Of a stretch of 38,956 nt of DNA, positions 9,142 to 17,471 are shown piece after piece. The stretch covers positions 1 to 38,956 of the forward strand of contig NZ_RHNR01000025.1 in the NCBI RefSeq assembly GCF_003946025.1. Reading direction: 5' to 3'. A program made the translations under genes and the position numbers. Origin of the DNA: Lacticaseibacillus songhuajiangensis (GTDB lineage: Bacteria; Bacillota; Bacilli; Lactobacillales; Lactobacillaceae). Each line of letters begins with the position of its first letter. Positions within the stretch are counted from its first letter, which is position 1. The notes beneath the pieces were generated by a model. The model did not search any database. It was not told where the DNA came from and saw nothing but the letters and a program-made list of their open reading frames with translations.

Positions 9142-9243
9142 CAGTATTTTTGTAACACAAAAAACGACACGTGTCTATTCACAGTGTATAAATTGTCACA
9201 GGTTTAATGATTAATCCTGACATAAGCCAACGGCACTTTAGCA

Positions 9244-9284
9244 CCAAAAAACGCCTTGCGGCCGATTAAGCCACAGGGCGTTTC
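9244..9284 (-). terminator. Terminator of HAD phosphatase gene
   Basis: AAACGCC.TG.GG pairs with CC.CA.GGCGTTT; on the minus strand it is followed by TTTTTT. Confidence 0.85.
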
Positions 9285-9292
9285 CACAGACT

Positions 9293-10105
9293 TTACGATT
9301 GAAATTCCGGGTAGTTCTGCAATGCGTACGCAATGCCGTCGGCGGTGTTCGCCTTGGTCACATGCGCCGCCACCGTTTTGATGGCAGGTAGCGCGTTGCC
9401 CATGACCACCGGCAAGCCCACCATCTTCAGCATTGGCAAGTCGTTATGCCCGTCACCGAAGGCAGCCGTGTCGCTAGCCTGCAGTTGCTCGCGGTCCAGA
9501 ATGTACTGAATCCCCCGCGACTTCTTGGCTTCACGACTGGTAATCTCCAGGTAAGCCGTCCCCGACTGCTGCACGGCAACGTCTGGGAACCCCTTCTGCT
9601 TGAAGTACGCATTTAGTGCCGCCATCTTTTCGGCGTCGAAGGTGATCATCATGATTTTGAACACCTGCAGCGCCGGCTTAGCGAATAGCACGCTGAAATC
9701 CTGAAAACGGGGCTGCTGACCAGTCAAACGCATTTCAAATTGTAATTCGGCACTATCATTTTCAGCATACCAGGCGTCGCGGTCGTAAAAACTAACACTA
9801 ACCTCCGGAAAATGCGTCCGCACCGCGGCGACAATCGTGGCGGCTTGCTCAGTTGTAATCACGCGCTCACTGATTGTTTCCCAGCCATCCTGACCGCGGC
9901 GGTAAATCAAACCGCCATTGAACCCAATCTGAGGGCCGCGCAAATCAAGCTTGGCAATCGCCGCTGCCATCTCCATGGGTGCGCGCGCTGATACCAATGT
10001 CAGCGGAATCTGCGCCGCCCGAATTGCCGCAGCGGTCGTATCCGTCACGACCCCCTGCGCATTGAGCAAGGTACCATCCATATCTGAAAAGATGTGTTTA
10101 ATCAC
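9293..10105 (-). CDS. Cof-type HAD-superfamily hydrolase
   Basis: A 270-residue phosphatase. Motif I DMDGT (residues 8-12, Asp8/Asp10) opens the protein, motif II is SAR (about 39-41), and motifs III/IV are the Lys region and GDGHNDLPML near residue 217. The C2-type cap between them marks the Cof/SupH group of sugar-phosphate and nucleotide phosphatases. Start is GTG 10105 with RBS GGAG (10116-10119). It follows the aldo/keto reductase gene by 22 nt and is probably co-transcribed with it. Confidence 0.92.
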   Translation of the reverse strand: MIKHIFSDMDGTLLNAQGVVTDTTAAAIRAAQIPLTLVSARAPMEMAAAIAKLDLRGPQIGFNGGLIYRRGQDGWETISERVITTEQAATIVAAVRTHFPEVSVSFYDRDAWYAENDSAELQFEMRLTGQQPRFQDFSVLFAKPALQVFKIMMITFDAEKMAALNAYFKQKGFPDVAVQQSGTAYLEITSREAKKSRGIQYILDREQLQASDTAAFGDGHNDLPMLKMVGLPVVMGNALPAIKTVAAHVTKANTADGIAYALQNYPEFQS

Positions 10106-10127
10106 GAATCAAATCTCCATTAACATC

Positions 10128-11114
10128 CTAGTCTAGAATTACCGCAATGGCTTGCAATTCCGCGTCCGTGAAGTCCAGGTGTTCGCTAGCCTTCAGGTTG
10201 TCATCTAGGTGCGCCACACTGGTCGTCCCGATGATCACACTGGCAACCACCTTGTCACGGAGCAACCAAGCCAAGGCCATCTGGGACAGTGTCTGGTTGC
10301 GGTCGTGGGCAATTGAATTCAGCTGCTGCAACTTGGTTACCACCGCGTCGCGGCCGTTCTTGAAGGTACCGCGGTTAGTAGGGTGAATTGGGAAGTCTTC
10401 CGGAATGCCGTCCAAGTAACGGTCGCTGAGTAGACCTTCAGACAGTGGGCCGTAAGCCACCATCCCGACACCACTCTGACGCAAGGTGTCGAGCAGGCCG
10501 GTCGTTTCAACACTGCGGTTAAACATGTTGTAACTCATCTGGCTCAGAACAAGCGGTGTGCCCAATTCACGGAACAACTTAACAGCTTCTTTGGTCTGCG
10601 CATTGTCATAATTGGAAATCCCGATGTACAAGGCCTTGCCGCTACGAACCACGTCGTCCAGCGCGCGCACCGTTTCGTGCAGCGGTGTCTGGTCGTCAAA
10701 GCGGTGGGCGTAATAAACATCGACGTAATCTGTCTGCAAGCGCCGCAAGGAAGCGTTGATGTCCTGGGCGATGGCCTTGCGGGACGTTCCCGTGCCGAAT
10801 GCCCCCGGATGCATCTCGTAACCCACCTTGGTGGACACCACGATTTCATCACGGTATGGCTTCAAGTCGCTGGCCAAAATCCGGCCCAGCAACCGCTCAC
10901 TGGCCCCATACGGTGTCCCGTAGTGATCCGCAACGTCAAAGTGGAACATGCCGCGATCAAAGGCTGCCAGGATGACTTCCCGCCGGTCTGCGAATGGGTC
11001 CTGGTCGCTAAAGTGGCGCCAGAGCCCCAATGAGACTGGTGGCAACACTAGGCCGCTGTCCCCCGCGTGCCGCAACTGCGTGTTTTCGTAACGATTTTCT
11101 TTTGCTGAATACAT
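10128..11114 (-). CDS. Aldo/keto reductase, YghZ/Gpr-like
   Basis: A 328-residue NADPH-dependent aldo/keto reductase. The start MYSAKENRYE...RHAGDSGLVLPPVSLGLW closely follows the pattern of YghZ (L-glyceraldehyde-3-phosphate reductase, detoxifying methylglyoxal precursors). The tetrad residues are in FDVADHYG (Asp, Tyr), VVSTKVGY (Lys) and YYAHRFD (His). The C-terminal IIGTTSVAHLDDN is the cofactor-binding segment. ATG 11114 is chosen because AAAGGATG precedes it; an in-frame ATG 14 codons upstream lacks an RBS. It is first gene of a likely pair with the HAD phosphatase. Confidence 0.88.
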   Translation of the reverse strand: MYSAKENRYENTQLRHAGDSGLVLPPVSLGLWRHFSDQDPFADRREVILAAFDRGMFHFDVADHYGTPYGASERLLGRILASDLKPYRDEIVVSTKVGYEMHPGAFGTGTSRKAIAQDINASLRRLQTDYVDVYYAHRFDDQTPLHETVRALDDVVRSGKALYIGISNYDNAQTKEAVKLFRELGTPLVLSQMSYNMFNRSVETTGLLDTLRQSGVGMVAYGPLSEGLLSDRYLDGIPEDFPIHPTNRGTFKNGRDAVVTKLQQLNSIAHDRNQTLSQMALAWLLRDKVVASVIIGTTSVAHLDDNLKASEHLDFTDAELQAIAVILD

Positions 11115-11245
11115 AAATTGACATCCTTTCCGAATGACTGCGCTTACTATATGCAAGTCGATTATAACAAAAAGCGGCGATCACCAACATAGTACAAGGA
11201 CATTGCGCACGAATTGTACAGCAATCGTATGAATTCGGTCACATC

Positions 11246-11284
11246 TAAAAAGCGGCGCATCCCTTCGGATTGCGCCGCTTGCTG
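11246..11284 (-). terminator. Terminator of diguanylate cyclase gene
   Basis: GCGGCGCA/TGCGCCGC stem followed on the minus strand by TTTTTA. Confidence 0.9.
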
Positions 11285-11295
11285 AATATCAGTTT

Positions 11296-12456
11296 CTATT
11301 TAATCGTAATTCCGTGCAAATTAATCTGGTCGCGGCCACTGTTCTTGGCAGCATAGAGGAAGTGATCCACCCGGTTGTAAATATCAAGATAGTTGTTGTC
11401 CTCTTTCAGAACCCGTTCTTCCCCAATCGAGACGGTTATCCCAAATTCATGGTCTTGATCATCTTTAAAGCGCAGGGCGTCGAGCTTCGCCTTGAGGTTC
11501 TGGGTAATCGTCCGGCTGCTCGTTTCACTATAAGTTTCGAGGTCGCGAATCAAAATGCAGAATTCTTCGCCGCCCATGCGGTAAACCTCACATTCACGTG
11601 GTAGTTCCGCCGCGAATTGCGCTGCGGTATGGGCCACCCCCGTGAGCACTTGGTTCCCAACCAGGTGCCCGTACGCATCGTTAATTCCTTTAAAGTGATC
11701 AACGTCCATTTCAATCAGAACGTAATGCCGCCCCCCGTTTTTGAACCGCCGGTAGGTTTCCTCAATGTCCGTGTTAAAGGCACCAAAATTCTTTACGCCC
11801 GTCATCCGGTCGTTGCTGGCCTCCCGCCGAAAAGTATCCGACGCCATTCGCCGGCGAATCAGTAAGCGCAAATATTCGTAACCCACAACGGCCTGGAACA
11901 CCAGCGCCGTAATCTGCCGCAGCCAGAAGCCCTGGTCAGTCGGCAGATGTTCAAGATTCAAGAGGCCATACATGCCAAACCCAGCATACAGTATCATTAG
12001 GCCGTATACGCAAACGCGCCGCGACCAAATCTGGCGACCATATTTTGCGAGTACGAACTGAATAATGATCACCACGGCAAACGCCAGCGTGCGCCGCGGC
12101 GAGAGTGTTGCGGGGAAAGTCAGGAAGAAAGCAACCGTGAGCAAGGCGATGATGGCAGAATACGCCCGTGAAATCATGAGCATGCAGAAAATAAAAGTGG
12201 CAACAATCAGCATGTTGTAGAAAGTCCAATGCTGCCCCCAAATCTGGGGATGAAATTTGCCGTCGATTTTAAGCATCAAAAATAAGTAGCTCATAAAGGC
12301 AAAGCTGATGCCCCACTGGATATAGTCGTGGTATTTGCGCATCCACCCGGTCTTAACGTCGCCGACCCAGTAAATGAGCGACAATACCCCCAGAAAAACA
12401 ACCACGTTCGTTTCTAGTGACGCCCAAAAAGTCGCCAGTAACCATCCCATTGACAA
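11296..12456 (-). CDS. Membrane diguanylate cyclase (GGDEF)
   Basis: A 386-residue protein. Five or six transmembrane segments occupy about residues 1-195, followed by a GGDEF domain. DVDHFKGINDAYGH is the substrate and metal motif, and RMGGEEF gives the active-site loop GGEEF at residues 295-299. It should convert two GTP to cyclic di-GMP at the membrane, with the N-terminal helices as sensor. The RxxD inhibitory site expected just before the loop is absent; the stretch reads PRECEVYR. TTG 12456 is preferred since GGGAGG is 7 nt upstream; ATG 12450 is the alternative. Confidence 0.9.
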   Translation of the reverse strand: MSMGWLLATFWASLETNVVVFLGVLSLIYWVGDVKTGWMRKYHDYIQWGISFAFMSYLFLMLKIDGKFHPQIWGQHWTFYNMLIVATFIFCMLMISRAYSAIIALLTVAFFLTFPATLSPRRTLAFAVVIIIQFVLAKYGRQIWSRRVCVYGLMILYAGFGMYGLLNLEHLPTDQGFWLRQITALVFQAVVGYEYLRLLIRRRMASDTFRREASNDRMTGVKNFGAFNTDIEETYRRFKNGGRHYVLIEMDVDHFKGINDAYGHLVGNQVLTGVAHTAAQFAAELPRECEVYRMGGEEFCILIRDLETYSETSSRTITQNLKAKLDALRFKDDQDHEFGITVSIGEERVLKEDNNYLDIYNRVDHFLYAAKNSGRDQINLHGITIK

Positions 12457-12661
12457 AAGCTCACCTCCCCCAAGGCATAAATGATAACATGATTTCCTAA
12501 AAGAATACGCCAAGCTGCTGCGGCTTTCAATAGGAGAACACCCCCCAAACTATTAACACCAGATACAATTTAATGACTTCTTAGGCCAAAATGTAATGGG
12601 TTTCACAAACCGGATGCTGTATAATAGTAAGTAGGATACGTTCGCTGAAAGGAGTAATGAC

Positions 12662-12892
12662 ATGAAAGAATTTACAAAGGAAGAACTCGCTAAGTATGAC
12701 GGTGTGCAGAATCCGCAAAAATACGTTGCAATTGATGGTGTTGTTTACGACTTAAGTGCTGTCCCCGCTTGGGGCGGTGAGAATCACCACGGCAACCACG
12801 CCGGCCGTGATCTCACTGAAGCCATTAGCCACTCCCCGCATGGCAAGGCCGTGCTGACGGATAAGCCAGTCGTCGGTAAGTACATCGGTTAA
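12662..12892 (+). CDS. Cytochrome b5-like heme/steroid-binding domain protein
   Basis: A 76-residue single-domain protein: KEFTKEELAKYDGVQNPQKY, then VAIDGVVYDLSAVPAWGGENHH, then GNHAGRDLTEAISHSPHGKA. The order of the YDG...VYD motif, the His-rich turn and the second His (SPHG) matches the small cytochrome b5-like proteins found in anaerobic and lactic Firmicutes. Heme or another planar ligand may be bound; lactobacilli usually lack heme synthesis, so the ligand is uncertain. GGAG (12651-12654) precedes ATG. The -10 is TATAAT (12620-12625) with a weak -35. Confidence 0.85.
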   Translation: MKEFTKEELAKYDGVQNPQKYVAIDGVVYDLSAVPAWGGENHHGNHAGRDLTEAISHSPHGKAVLTDKPVVGKYIG

Positions 12893-12901
12893 GCAAATAC
12901 T

Positions 12902-12932
12902 AAACGCCGCGTTGATATAACGGCGTTTTTTT
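12902..12932 (+). terminator. Terminator of cytochrome b5-like gene
   Basis: AACGCCG/CGGCGTT stem followed by seven T residues. Confidence 0.88.
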
Positions 12933-12945
12933 GTTGTTTAACTAT

Positions 12946-12962
12946 TTTGACCAATATTGACC
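12946..12962 (+). promoter_or_regulatory. CtsR-like heptad repeat upstream of hsp20
   Basis: TTTGACC, a 3-nt spacer and ATTGACC form a direct heptad repeat matching the complement of the CtsR operator (RGTCAAA-NNN-RGTCAAA) with one mismatch. It also lies within an inverted repeat, GACCAAT (12949-12955)/ATTGGTC (12963-12969). A good promoter, TTGAAG (12996-13001), 17 nt, TATAGT (13019-13024), lies 34 nt downstream. Confidence 0.6.
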
Positions 12963-12995
12963 ATTGGTCTAGTTGCCACCGTGACAGCTGCCGAT

Positions 12996-13024
12996 TTGAA
13001 GCCATAATTATAAATTGGTATAGT
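12996..13024 (+). promoter_or_regulatory. Upstream hsp20 promoter (P1)
   Basis: TTGAAG, a 17-nt spacer and TATAGT. It would give an hsp20 transcript with a leader of about 175 nt that passes through the CIRCE element. Confidence 0.55.
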
Positions 13025-13084
13025 TGTGCACACGGATACATTGCAATCGTTATTACCAGTAATTACCGGCATTAACGTTTCTTT

Positions 13085-13124
13085 TTAGCACTCGCTTTAC
13101 ATGAGCGCTAAATGGTGGTACATT
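13085..13124 (+). promoter_or_regulatory. CIRCE element and proximal hsp20 promoter
   Basis: TTAGCACTC (13085-13093), a 9-nt spacer and GAGCGCTAA (13103-13111) match the HrcA operator CIRCE (TTAGCACTC-N9-GAGTGCTAA) with one mismatch. It overlaps a promoter: TTTACA (13096-13101), 17 nt, TACATT (13119-13124). HrcA binding would block this promoter. Confidence 0.9.
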
Positions 13125-13203
13125 AATGTCGTTGAGAGGAACAAGAACAATATGTTCAGCTCTCACAAATCATTTTTAGTTTTGGTGAAAGGAAGAATCA
13201 GTT

Positions 13204-13671
13204 ATGGCTAACAATGAAATGACGACGCGGCGGAACAATTGGGTAAGCGACCCATTCTTTAGTGAATTAGGACGGCGTTTCTTCGGTCCAGAGGCCAGCT
13301 GGTTTGACGACTGGGACGATGGCATCACAACCACCGCCATGAATGGCCTGCCAACCGACGTTCAGGAAACCAAGGACGCTTACGAAATCAATGTTGATGT
13401 TCCTGGCGTTAACAAGGATGCAATCAAGCTGAGTTACAAGGAAAATGTGCTGACTATTAACGTCAACAAGGATACCGTCAGTGACCACACAGACAAGGAT
13501 GGCAACCTGCTGATGTCGGAGCGTAGTTACGGCAGTTCCAGCCGCTCCTACAAGTTGCCTGACGTTGACGTGAAGGGCATCAAGGCGCACGTCGACAACG
13601 GTGTGCTGAGCATTACTTTGCCAAAGCTCACCGAAGCAACTGACACTGACCACAATATTGAAATTAACTAA
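13204..13671 (+). CDS. hsp20: Hsp20/alpha-crystallin small heat shock protein
   Basis: A 155-residue ATP-independent chaperone. An N-terminal arm (RNNWVSDPFFSELGRRFFG) precedes the alpha-crystallin domain at about residues 48-145 (DVQETKDAYEINVDVPGVNK, ... RSYKLPDVDVKGIKAHVDNG), which carries the VLSITLPK strand. The C-terminal tail HNIEIN has a weak IxI-like element. GAAAGGAAG precedes ATG 13204. CIRCE and CtsR-like sites upstream suggest induction by heat and protein damage. It is monocistronic with a strong terminator. Confidence 0.95.
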   Translation: MANNEMTTRRNNWVSDPFFSELGRRFFGPEASWFDDWDDGITTTAMNGLPTDVQETKDAYEINVDVPGVNKDAIKLSYKENVLTINVNKDTVSDHTDKDGNLLMSERSYGSSSRSYKLPDVDVKGIKAHVDNGVLSITLPKLTEATDTDHNIEIN

Positions 13672-13713
13672 ACTGGCAAGAACATTAGGTGGGTGAATTA
13701 GCTCCCATCAACA

Positions 13714-13762
13714 AAAACAGACTGCAATTGGATTCACGGATTCCGATTGCAGTCTGTTTTGC
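13714..13762. terminator. Bidirectional terminator hsp20 / lysR
   Basis: AAAACAGACTGCAAT and ATTGCAGTCTGTTTT form a 15-bp stem around an inner GGA/TCC, with T runs on both strands. Confidence 0.93.
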
Positions 13763-13786
13763 TGTTCAGTGTTTCAAGCGCGGCAC

Positions 13787-14650
13787 CTAATGCCGAAAAC
13801 ACGCCACCATATCTCGCTCCAGGTTACTAGCAGGACCCGTGCTGAGACCCACTGCGTAATTATCGGTAACGAGGTCCAACCCGTCGACTGTGATAGTGCG
13901 TAAAGCGCCCGCCTGAATTTCAGGCTGTGCCAATGAAGCTGGCAAAATTGTCATCCCCAAGCCTGCGCGCGCCGCGCCAATCAAAACCGTCGTATTGATA
14001 CTTTCCAGTAGCGGTTCCGTCGCCAAATTCAGTGGCCGGATTGCCGTCTCCAAGCCATCGCGCAGCGTACTGCCAATTTCCCGCAGGAGGAGCGGCAATT
14101 CCACTAACTCCTGCACATTAATTCGCTCCGGACAAGCAAACTCCGGCGCCGCCACCACCAGCAGTTGGTAGCGCGAAATAAGTGTGTTCGTGAACGCCTT
14201 GCCGCGCGCAACGCCCTCAATAAACGCCAGATCAATGTCGCCGCGCAGCAGGCGCTGCTTAATCTGCGTCACGTTCTCGGCATATAACTTCAGCGGCGTT
14301 TCCGGATGCATTTTGCGGAAGCGAGCAACAGCACCCGGCAGTACATCCTGGCCGATAGTGAGACTCACTCCCACCCGTAGCGGCAGATTCTGCGCCTGCG
14401 TCTGCCCAAAATTCGCAAGCTGGGTCCAATCTTGCAGCAAATGCTGCGCCTGAATGCGAAATTCACGCCCTGCCGCATTCAAACGCAGGCGGTTATCGCG
14501 CCGGTCAAACAGTTGCGTGCCGACGTCTGCTTCCAGTTCACGAATTGCCTTAGACACCGCGGGTTGCGTAAGAAACAGGTGTGCGGCGGCCTTAGTAATC
14601 GATTCGCGATCCGCTACCGCCGTGAAAATTGTCAATTGTCGTATGTTCAT
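13787..14650 (-). CDS. LysR-family transcriptional regulator
   Basis: A 287-residue LTTR. The winged-HTH is at residues 1-60 (MNIRQLTIFTAVADRESITK, AAAHLFLTQPAVSKAIRELE), followed by the two-subdomain effector-binding region (about 90-287). ATG 14650 is chosen since GGAGG is 5 nt upstream. It is divergent from the chromate-transporter pair, so it probably controls that pair in response to an anion or a related signal (inference). A perfect palindrome CATAAC-N6-GTTATG (14660-14677), a plausible LTTR operator, sits directly upstream of its RBS. Confidence 0.92.
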   Translation of the reverse strand: MNIRQLTIFTAVADRESITKAAAHLFLTQPAVSKAIRELEADVGTQLFDRRDNRLRLNAAGREFRIQAQHLLQDWTQLANFGQTQAQNLPLRVGVSLTIGQDVLPGAVARFRKMHPETPLKLYAENVTQIKQRLLRGDIDLAFIEGVARGKAFTNTLISRYQLLVVAAPEFACPERINVQELVELPLLLREIGSTLRDGLETAIRPLNLATEPLLESINTTVLIGAARAGLGMTILPASLAQPEIQAGALRTITVDGLDLVTDNYAVGLSTGPASNLERDMVACFRH

Positions 14651-14659
14651 GTCCGCCTC

Positions 14660-14677
14660 CATAACGATTTGGTTATG
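14660..14677. promoter_or_regulatory. Palindromic LysR-type operator
   Basis: CATAAC-GATTTG-GTTATG is a perfect 6-bp-arm inverted repeat in the divergent lysR-chr intergenic region. It overlaps the likely 5' end of lysR and lies about 45 nt upstream of a chr -10 candidate, TAGAAT (14722-14727). Confidence 0.55.
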
Positions 14678-14788
14678 CCGAGTGTACCGGAATTGCATTT
14701 TAAGTCAAGCAAGGGACACGTTAGAATAGAGGCAGGAGCTACGTGCCCAAGGGCTAAGCTTCTTTGCAGCCTGAACGGAGGAACCACC

Positions 14789-15334
14789 ATGCAGAAGAAT
14801 TGGCTACTTTTTAAGATTTACCTCATCGCGGGGACCTTCACCTTCTCTGGCGGGATGGCGATGTTGCCCGTCATCGAGCGCGAGGTCGTAACTAAGCACC
14901 ACCTCATGTCGCGCGACGAGCTTTACGAATACTCGACCCTGGCCCAAACCTTTCCCGGCGTCATCGCCCTCACCAACGCCTGCTTTGTCGGCCGCAAAAT
15001 TAATGGCCGCAGCGGTATGTTCTGGGCGGGTTTTGGCGCCGTCCTGCCGGCATTTGTGTTGATGCTGCTGGCGACGATGCTGTATCAACTCATTCCCCAA
15101 CACGGCGTGACCCTCGCCATCATGAGTGCCATTCGTGCCGCCTCCGCTGCGTTCCTATTCAGCGCCGCCTACAGTTTGGCGCGTTACAACTTGCGCGATT
15201 GGGCCAGCATTTTGCTGGCGCTCTTGTGCCTAGTTGCCACGCTGTTTAGCCTGGCAAGTGCCCCGACACTCATCATTATCGCCGCCGCTTTGGGCATCAT
15301 CGGCGGCTACCGGAAACGGGGGCAGCAAGCATGA
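14789..15334 (+). CDS. Chromate transporter, first half (short-chain CHR family)
   Basis: A 181-residue membrane protein with about six helices. The start LFKIYLIAGTFTFSGGMAML, then PVIEREVV and TLAQTFPGVIALTNACFVG, are hallmarks of the chromate-ion-transporter domain. Short-chain CHR proteins act as pairs of homologous, oppositely oriented halves. The natural substrate in lactobacilli is uncertain (chromate or sulfate-like anions). ATG 14789 follows GGAGGAACC. It overlaps the second half by 4 nt (ATGA), so the two are translationally coupled. Confidence 0.9.
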   Translation: MQKNWLLFKIYLIAGTFTFSGGMAMLPVIEREVVTKHHLMSRDELYEYSTLAQTFPGVIALTNACFVGRKINGRSGMFWAGFGAVLPAFVLMLLATMLYQLIPQHGVTLAIMSAIRAASAAFLFSAAYSLARYNLRDWASILLALLCLVATLFSLASAPTLIIIAAALGIIGGYRKRGQQA

Positions 15335-15882
15335 TTAACTTAATTCTGGCGTTTCTCAAAATCGGCTTTCTCGGTTTCGGCGGCGGCTACGCGATGTTGT
15401 CGCTCATCTATGCCCAATCGGAGCAACTCGGCCTGACCACCGCCCAGTTCGCCGACCTCAACGCGCTGGACGGCATGATTCCCGGTCCCATCGCCATTAA
15501 CTCGGCAACCTACATCGGCCAGCTCACCGGCGGCTTCTGGTTTGCCTTGGCGGCGACGCTGACCGTCTGCATTCCTTCGCTAATCTTCGTGCCACTTTAC
15601 ATGCACTACGAAAAGCGCATCAAGAGTAACTGGGTGCTCAGTTCCATTCTGAAGGGCATTATGCCCGCCGCCGCGGGGCTGATCATTGCGGTCGCCTGCA
15701 CCCTGCTGCTGAGCACCGTGTTCGGTGTCGACTCCGTCTTCGCCTGGCGCAAAATGACCATCGACTGGCCCAACTTGCTCGTCCTCGGCCTCGTCCTCGG
15801 TCTGGATCTGAAGTTCCACCTCAACCCAGTCTGGCTGATTCTCATTGCCGGGGTCATCGGGGCAATTTTCTATTACTTGTAA
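15331..15882 (+). CDS. Chromate transporter, second half (short-chain CHR family)
   Basis: A 183-residue partner of the preceding gene with the same domain: FLKIGFLGFGGGYAMLSLIY, then DLNALDGMIPGPIAINSATY and IGQLTGGF. It has about six membrane segments and ends in AGVIGAIFYYL. The gene starts inside the stop of the first half, so the two are made in equal amounts and presumably form a heterodimeric carrier in the cytoplasmic membrane. No clear terminator is seen downstream before the asnA promoter. Confidence 0.9.
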   Translation: MINLILAFLKIGFLGFGGGYAMLSLIYAQSEQLGLTTAQFADLNALDGMIPGPIAINSATYIGQLTGGFWFALAATLTVCIPSLIFVPLYMHYEKRIKSNWVLSSILKGIMPAAAGLIIAVACTLLLSTVFGVDSVFAWRKMTIDWPNLLVLGLVLGLDLKFHLNPVWLILIAGVIGAIFYYL

Positions 15883-15981
15883 AAAGTTTGCCGACGACCC
15901 CAGCGCCCGTCGAGATTGCATTTTGCTTAGATTTTGACGTACAAAATTGCAACTTGCTCGCATTTTTTTGTCATTTTGGGT

Positions 15982-16302
15982 TTTACAAGCGAAAATTTTC
16001 GTGCTAGTATCTATCTCAACAGAACAAAACAAGGCGAAAGAAGCGACGAGTACGGCGCCCACCCTAGCAGTGACTTGAGGATAGTGAGAACTCAGGAAGG
16101 CTCTGGACGACCCGAAAAACACCCTTCTATGCCGCTAACCAAAATGACCCTGTCAGAGTAGGCTTAGCCGTTACCGGAACGTTACAACCGGCGGAGTATG
16201 TTAGTACTCTATGAGGTGGTTTATTTTAGATAAACAATTTGGGTGGTATCGCGAAACTAATTTTCGTCCCAGCAGGCAATCATTGCTTGCTGGGACTTTT
16301 TT
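15982..16302 (+). promoter_or_regulatory. Promoter and T-box riboswitch leader of asnA
   Basis: The promoter is TTTACA (15982-15987), 17 nt, TAGTAT (16005-16010). The T-box core GGGTGGTATCGCGAA is at 16241-16255. The terminator GTCCCAGCA...GCTGGGAC (16266-16296) with six T residues follows. A candidate Asn specifier AAC lies at 16118-16120 after a GAAA stretch; its exact position is tentative. Uncharged tRNA-Asn would promote readthrough into asnA. Confidence 0.93.
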
Positions 16303-16405
16303 AGTTTCACGGCGCGCTTCACTCGCACGCGCCGTGTACTGGCGTCGCGGTCCCAAAACCTCAGTTGTCCGTCACCCACTTGCTTTCTTACGAGGAGATA
16401 TTATT

Positions 16406-17413
16406 ATGCAGCTTACGATTCCAGAACATTACGACCCCAAGCTTTCCGTTCGGCAGACCCAGGAAGCCATCCGCTACATCCGGGAAACCTTCCAAGATGA
16501 ATTCGGTAAGGAACTCAACCTGTCCCGCCTGTCCGCACCCATGATGCTGGAAAAGTCGACCGGTCTGAACGATAACCTGAACGGTTACGAGACCCCAGTT
16601 TCTTTCACCATGCAGGAAATGCCTGGTAAGACCATTGAAATCGTGCACTCCCTCGCCAAGTGGAAGCGCTGGGCCCTCGGCCACTTCCAGTTCGGTGTTC
16701 ACGAAGGCCTCTACACCAACATGAACGCGATTCGTAAGGACGAAGAGCTGGACAACATCCACTCCATCTACGTTGACCAGTGGGACTGGGAAAAGGTCAT
16801 CACCAAGGAAGAACGGACCACGGAAACCCTCAAGACCACCGTGCGCCAGATCTTCAAGGTTATCAAGCACATGGAACACGAGGTTTGGTACAAGTACCCT
16901 GAAGCGGTGCACCACCTGCCAGATGAAATCCACTTCGTCACCACGCAAGAACTCGAAGACCGCTGGCCAGACTACACGCCCAAGCAGCGTGAAGATGCTA
17001 TCACCAAGGAACTCGGCTGTGTCTTCCTGATGCAGATTGGTGGCAAAATGAAGTCCGGCAAAATTCATGATGGCCGCGCCGCTGACTACGACGACTGGAA
17101 GCTGAACGGCGACATCCTCTTCTGGTACGAACCACTCCAGAAGGCGCTGGAAATCTCCAGCATGGGGATCCGCGTTGACGCCAAGGCCATGGCTGAACAG
17201 CTCAAGGCTGCTGACCAGGAAGAACGCCTGAGCCTGCCATACCACAAGATGATTATGGGCGAAGAACTGCCCTTCACCATCGGTGGCGGTATCGGCCAGT
17301 CCCGCCTGTGCATGTTGCTGCTGGGCAGGGCCCACGTCGGCGAAGTTCAGGCCAGTGTTTGGCCCCAGGACATGCTCGACCAGTGCGCCGCAGCCGGCAT
17401 TAACATTCTGTAA
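16406..17413 (+). CDS. asnA: Aspartate--ammonia ligase
   Basis: A 335-residue asparagine synthetase of the ammonia-dependent, class II aaRS-like type. The N-terminus has [20 protein letters not shown] and [13 protein letters not shown], the core has [20 protein letters not shown] and DQWDWEKV, and the C-terminus has [28 protein letters not shown]. It makes asparagine from aspartate, ammonia and ATP. ATG 16406 with RBS GAGGAG is the true start; the reading frame stays open upstream through the T-box. The Asn T-box leader links expression to asparagine supply. Confidence 0.97.
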   Translation: MQLTIPEHYDPKLSVRQTQEAIRYIRETFQDEFGKELNLSRLSAPMMLEKSTGLNDNLNGYETPVSFTMQEMPGKTIEIVHSLAKWKRWALGHFQFGVHEGLYTNMNAIRKDEELDNIHSIYVDQWDWEKVITKEERTTETLKTTVRQIFKVIKHMEHEVWYKYPEAVHHLPDEIHFVTTQELEDRWPDYTPKQREDAITKELGCVFLMQIGGKMKSGKIHDGRAADYDDWKLNGDILFWYEPLQKALEISSMGIRVDAKAMAEQLKAADQEERLSLPYHKMIMGEELPFTIGGGIGQSRLCMLLLGRAHVGEVQASVWPQDMLDQCAAAGINIL

Positions 17414-17423
17414 TTTGCACTAA

Positions 17424-17462
17424 CAAAAAGAGCCCCCAACCGTTTTGGTTGGGGGCTCTTTG
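17424..17462 (+). terminator. asnA terminator
   Basis: AAAGAGCCCCCAACC and GGTTGGGGGCTCTTT form a long perfect stem around a TTT loop. Confidence 0.95.
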
Positions 17463-17471
17463 CTTGTCGTT

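Noticed and set aside
16211..16405. An N-terminal extension of AsnA into the leader
   Set aside because: The frame is open through the T-box and terminator, but the RBS GAGGAG and family length place the start at ATG 16406.
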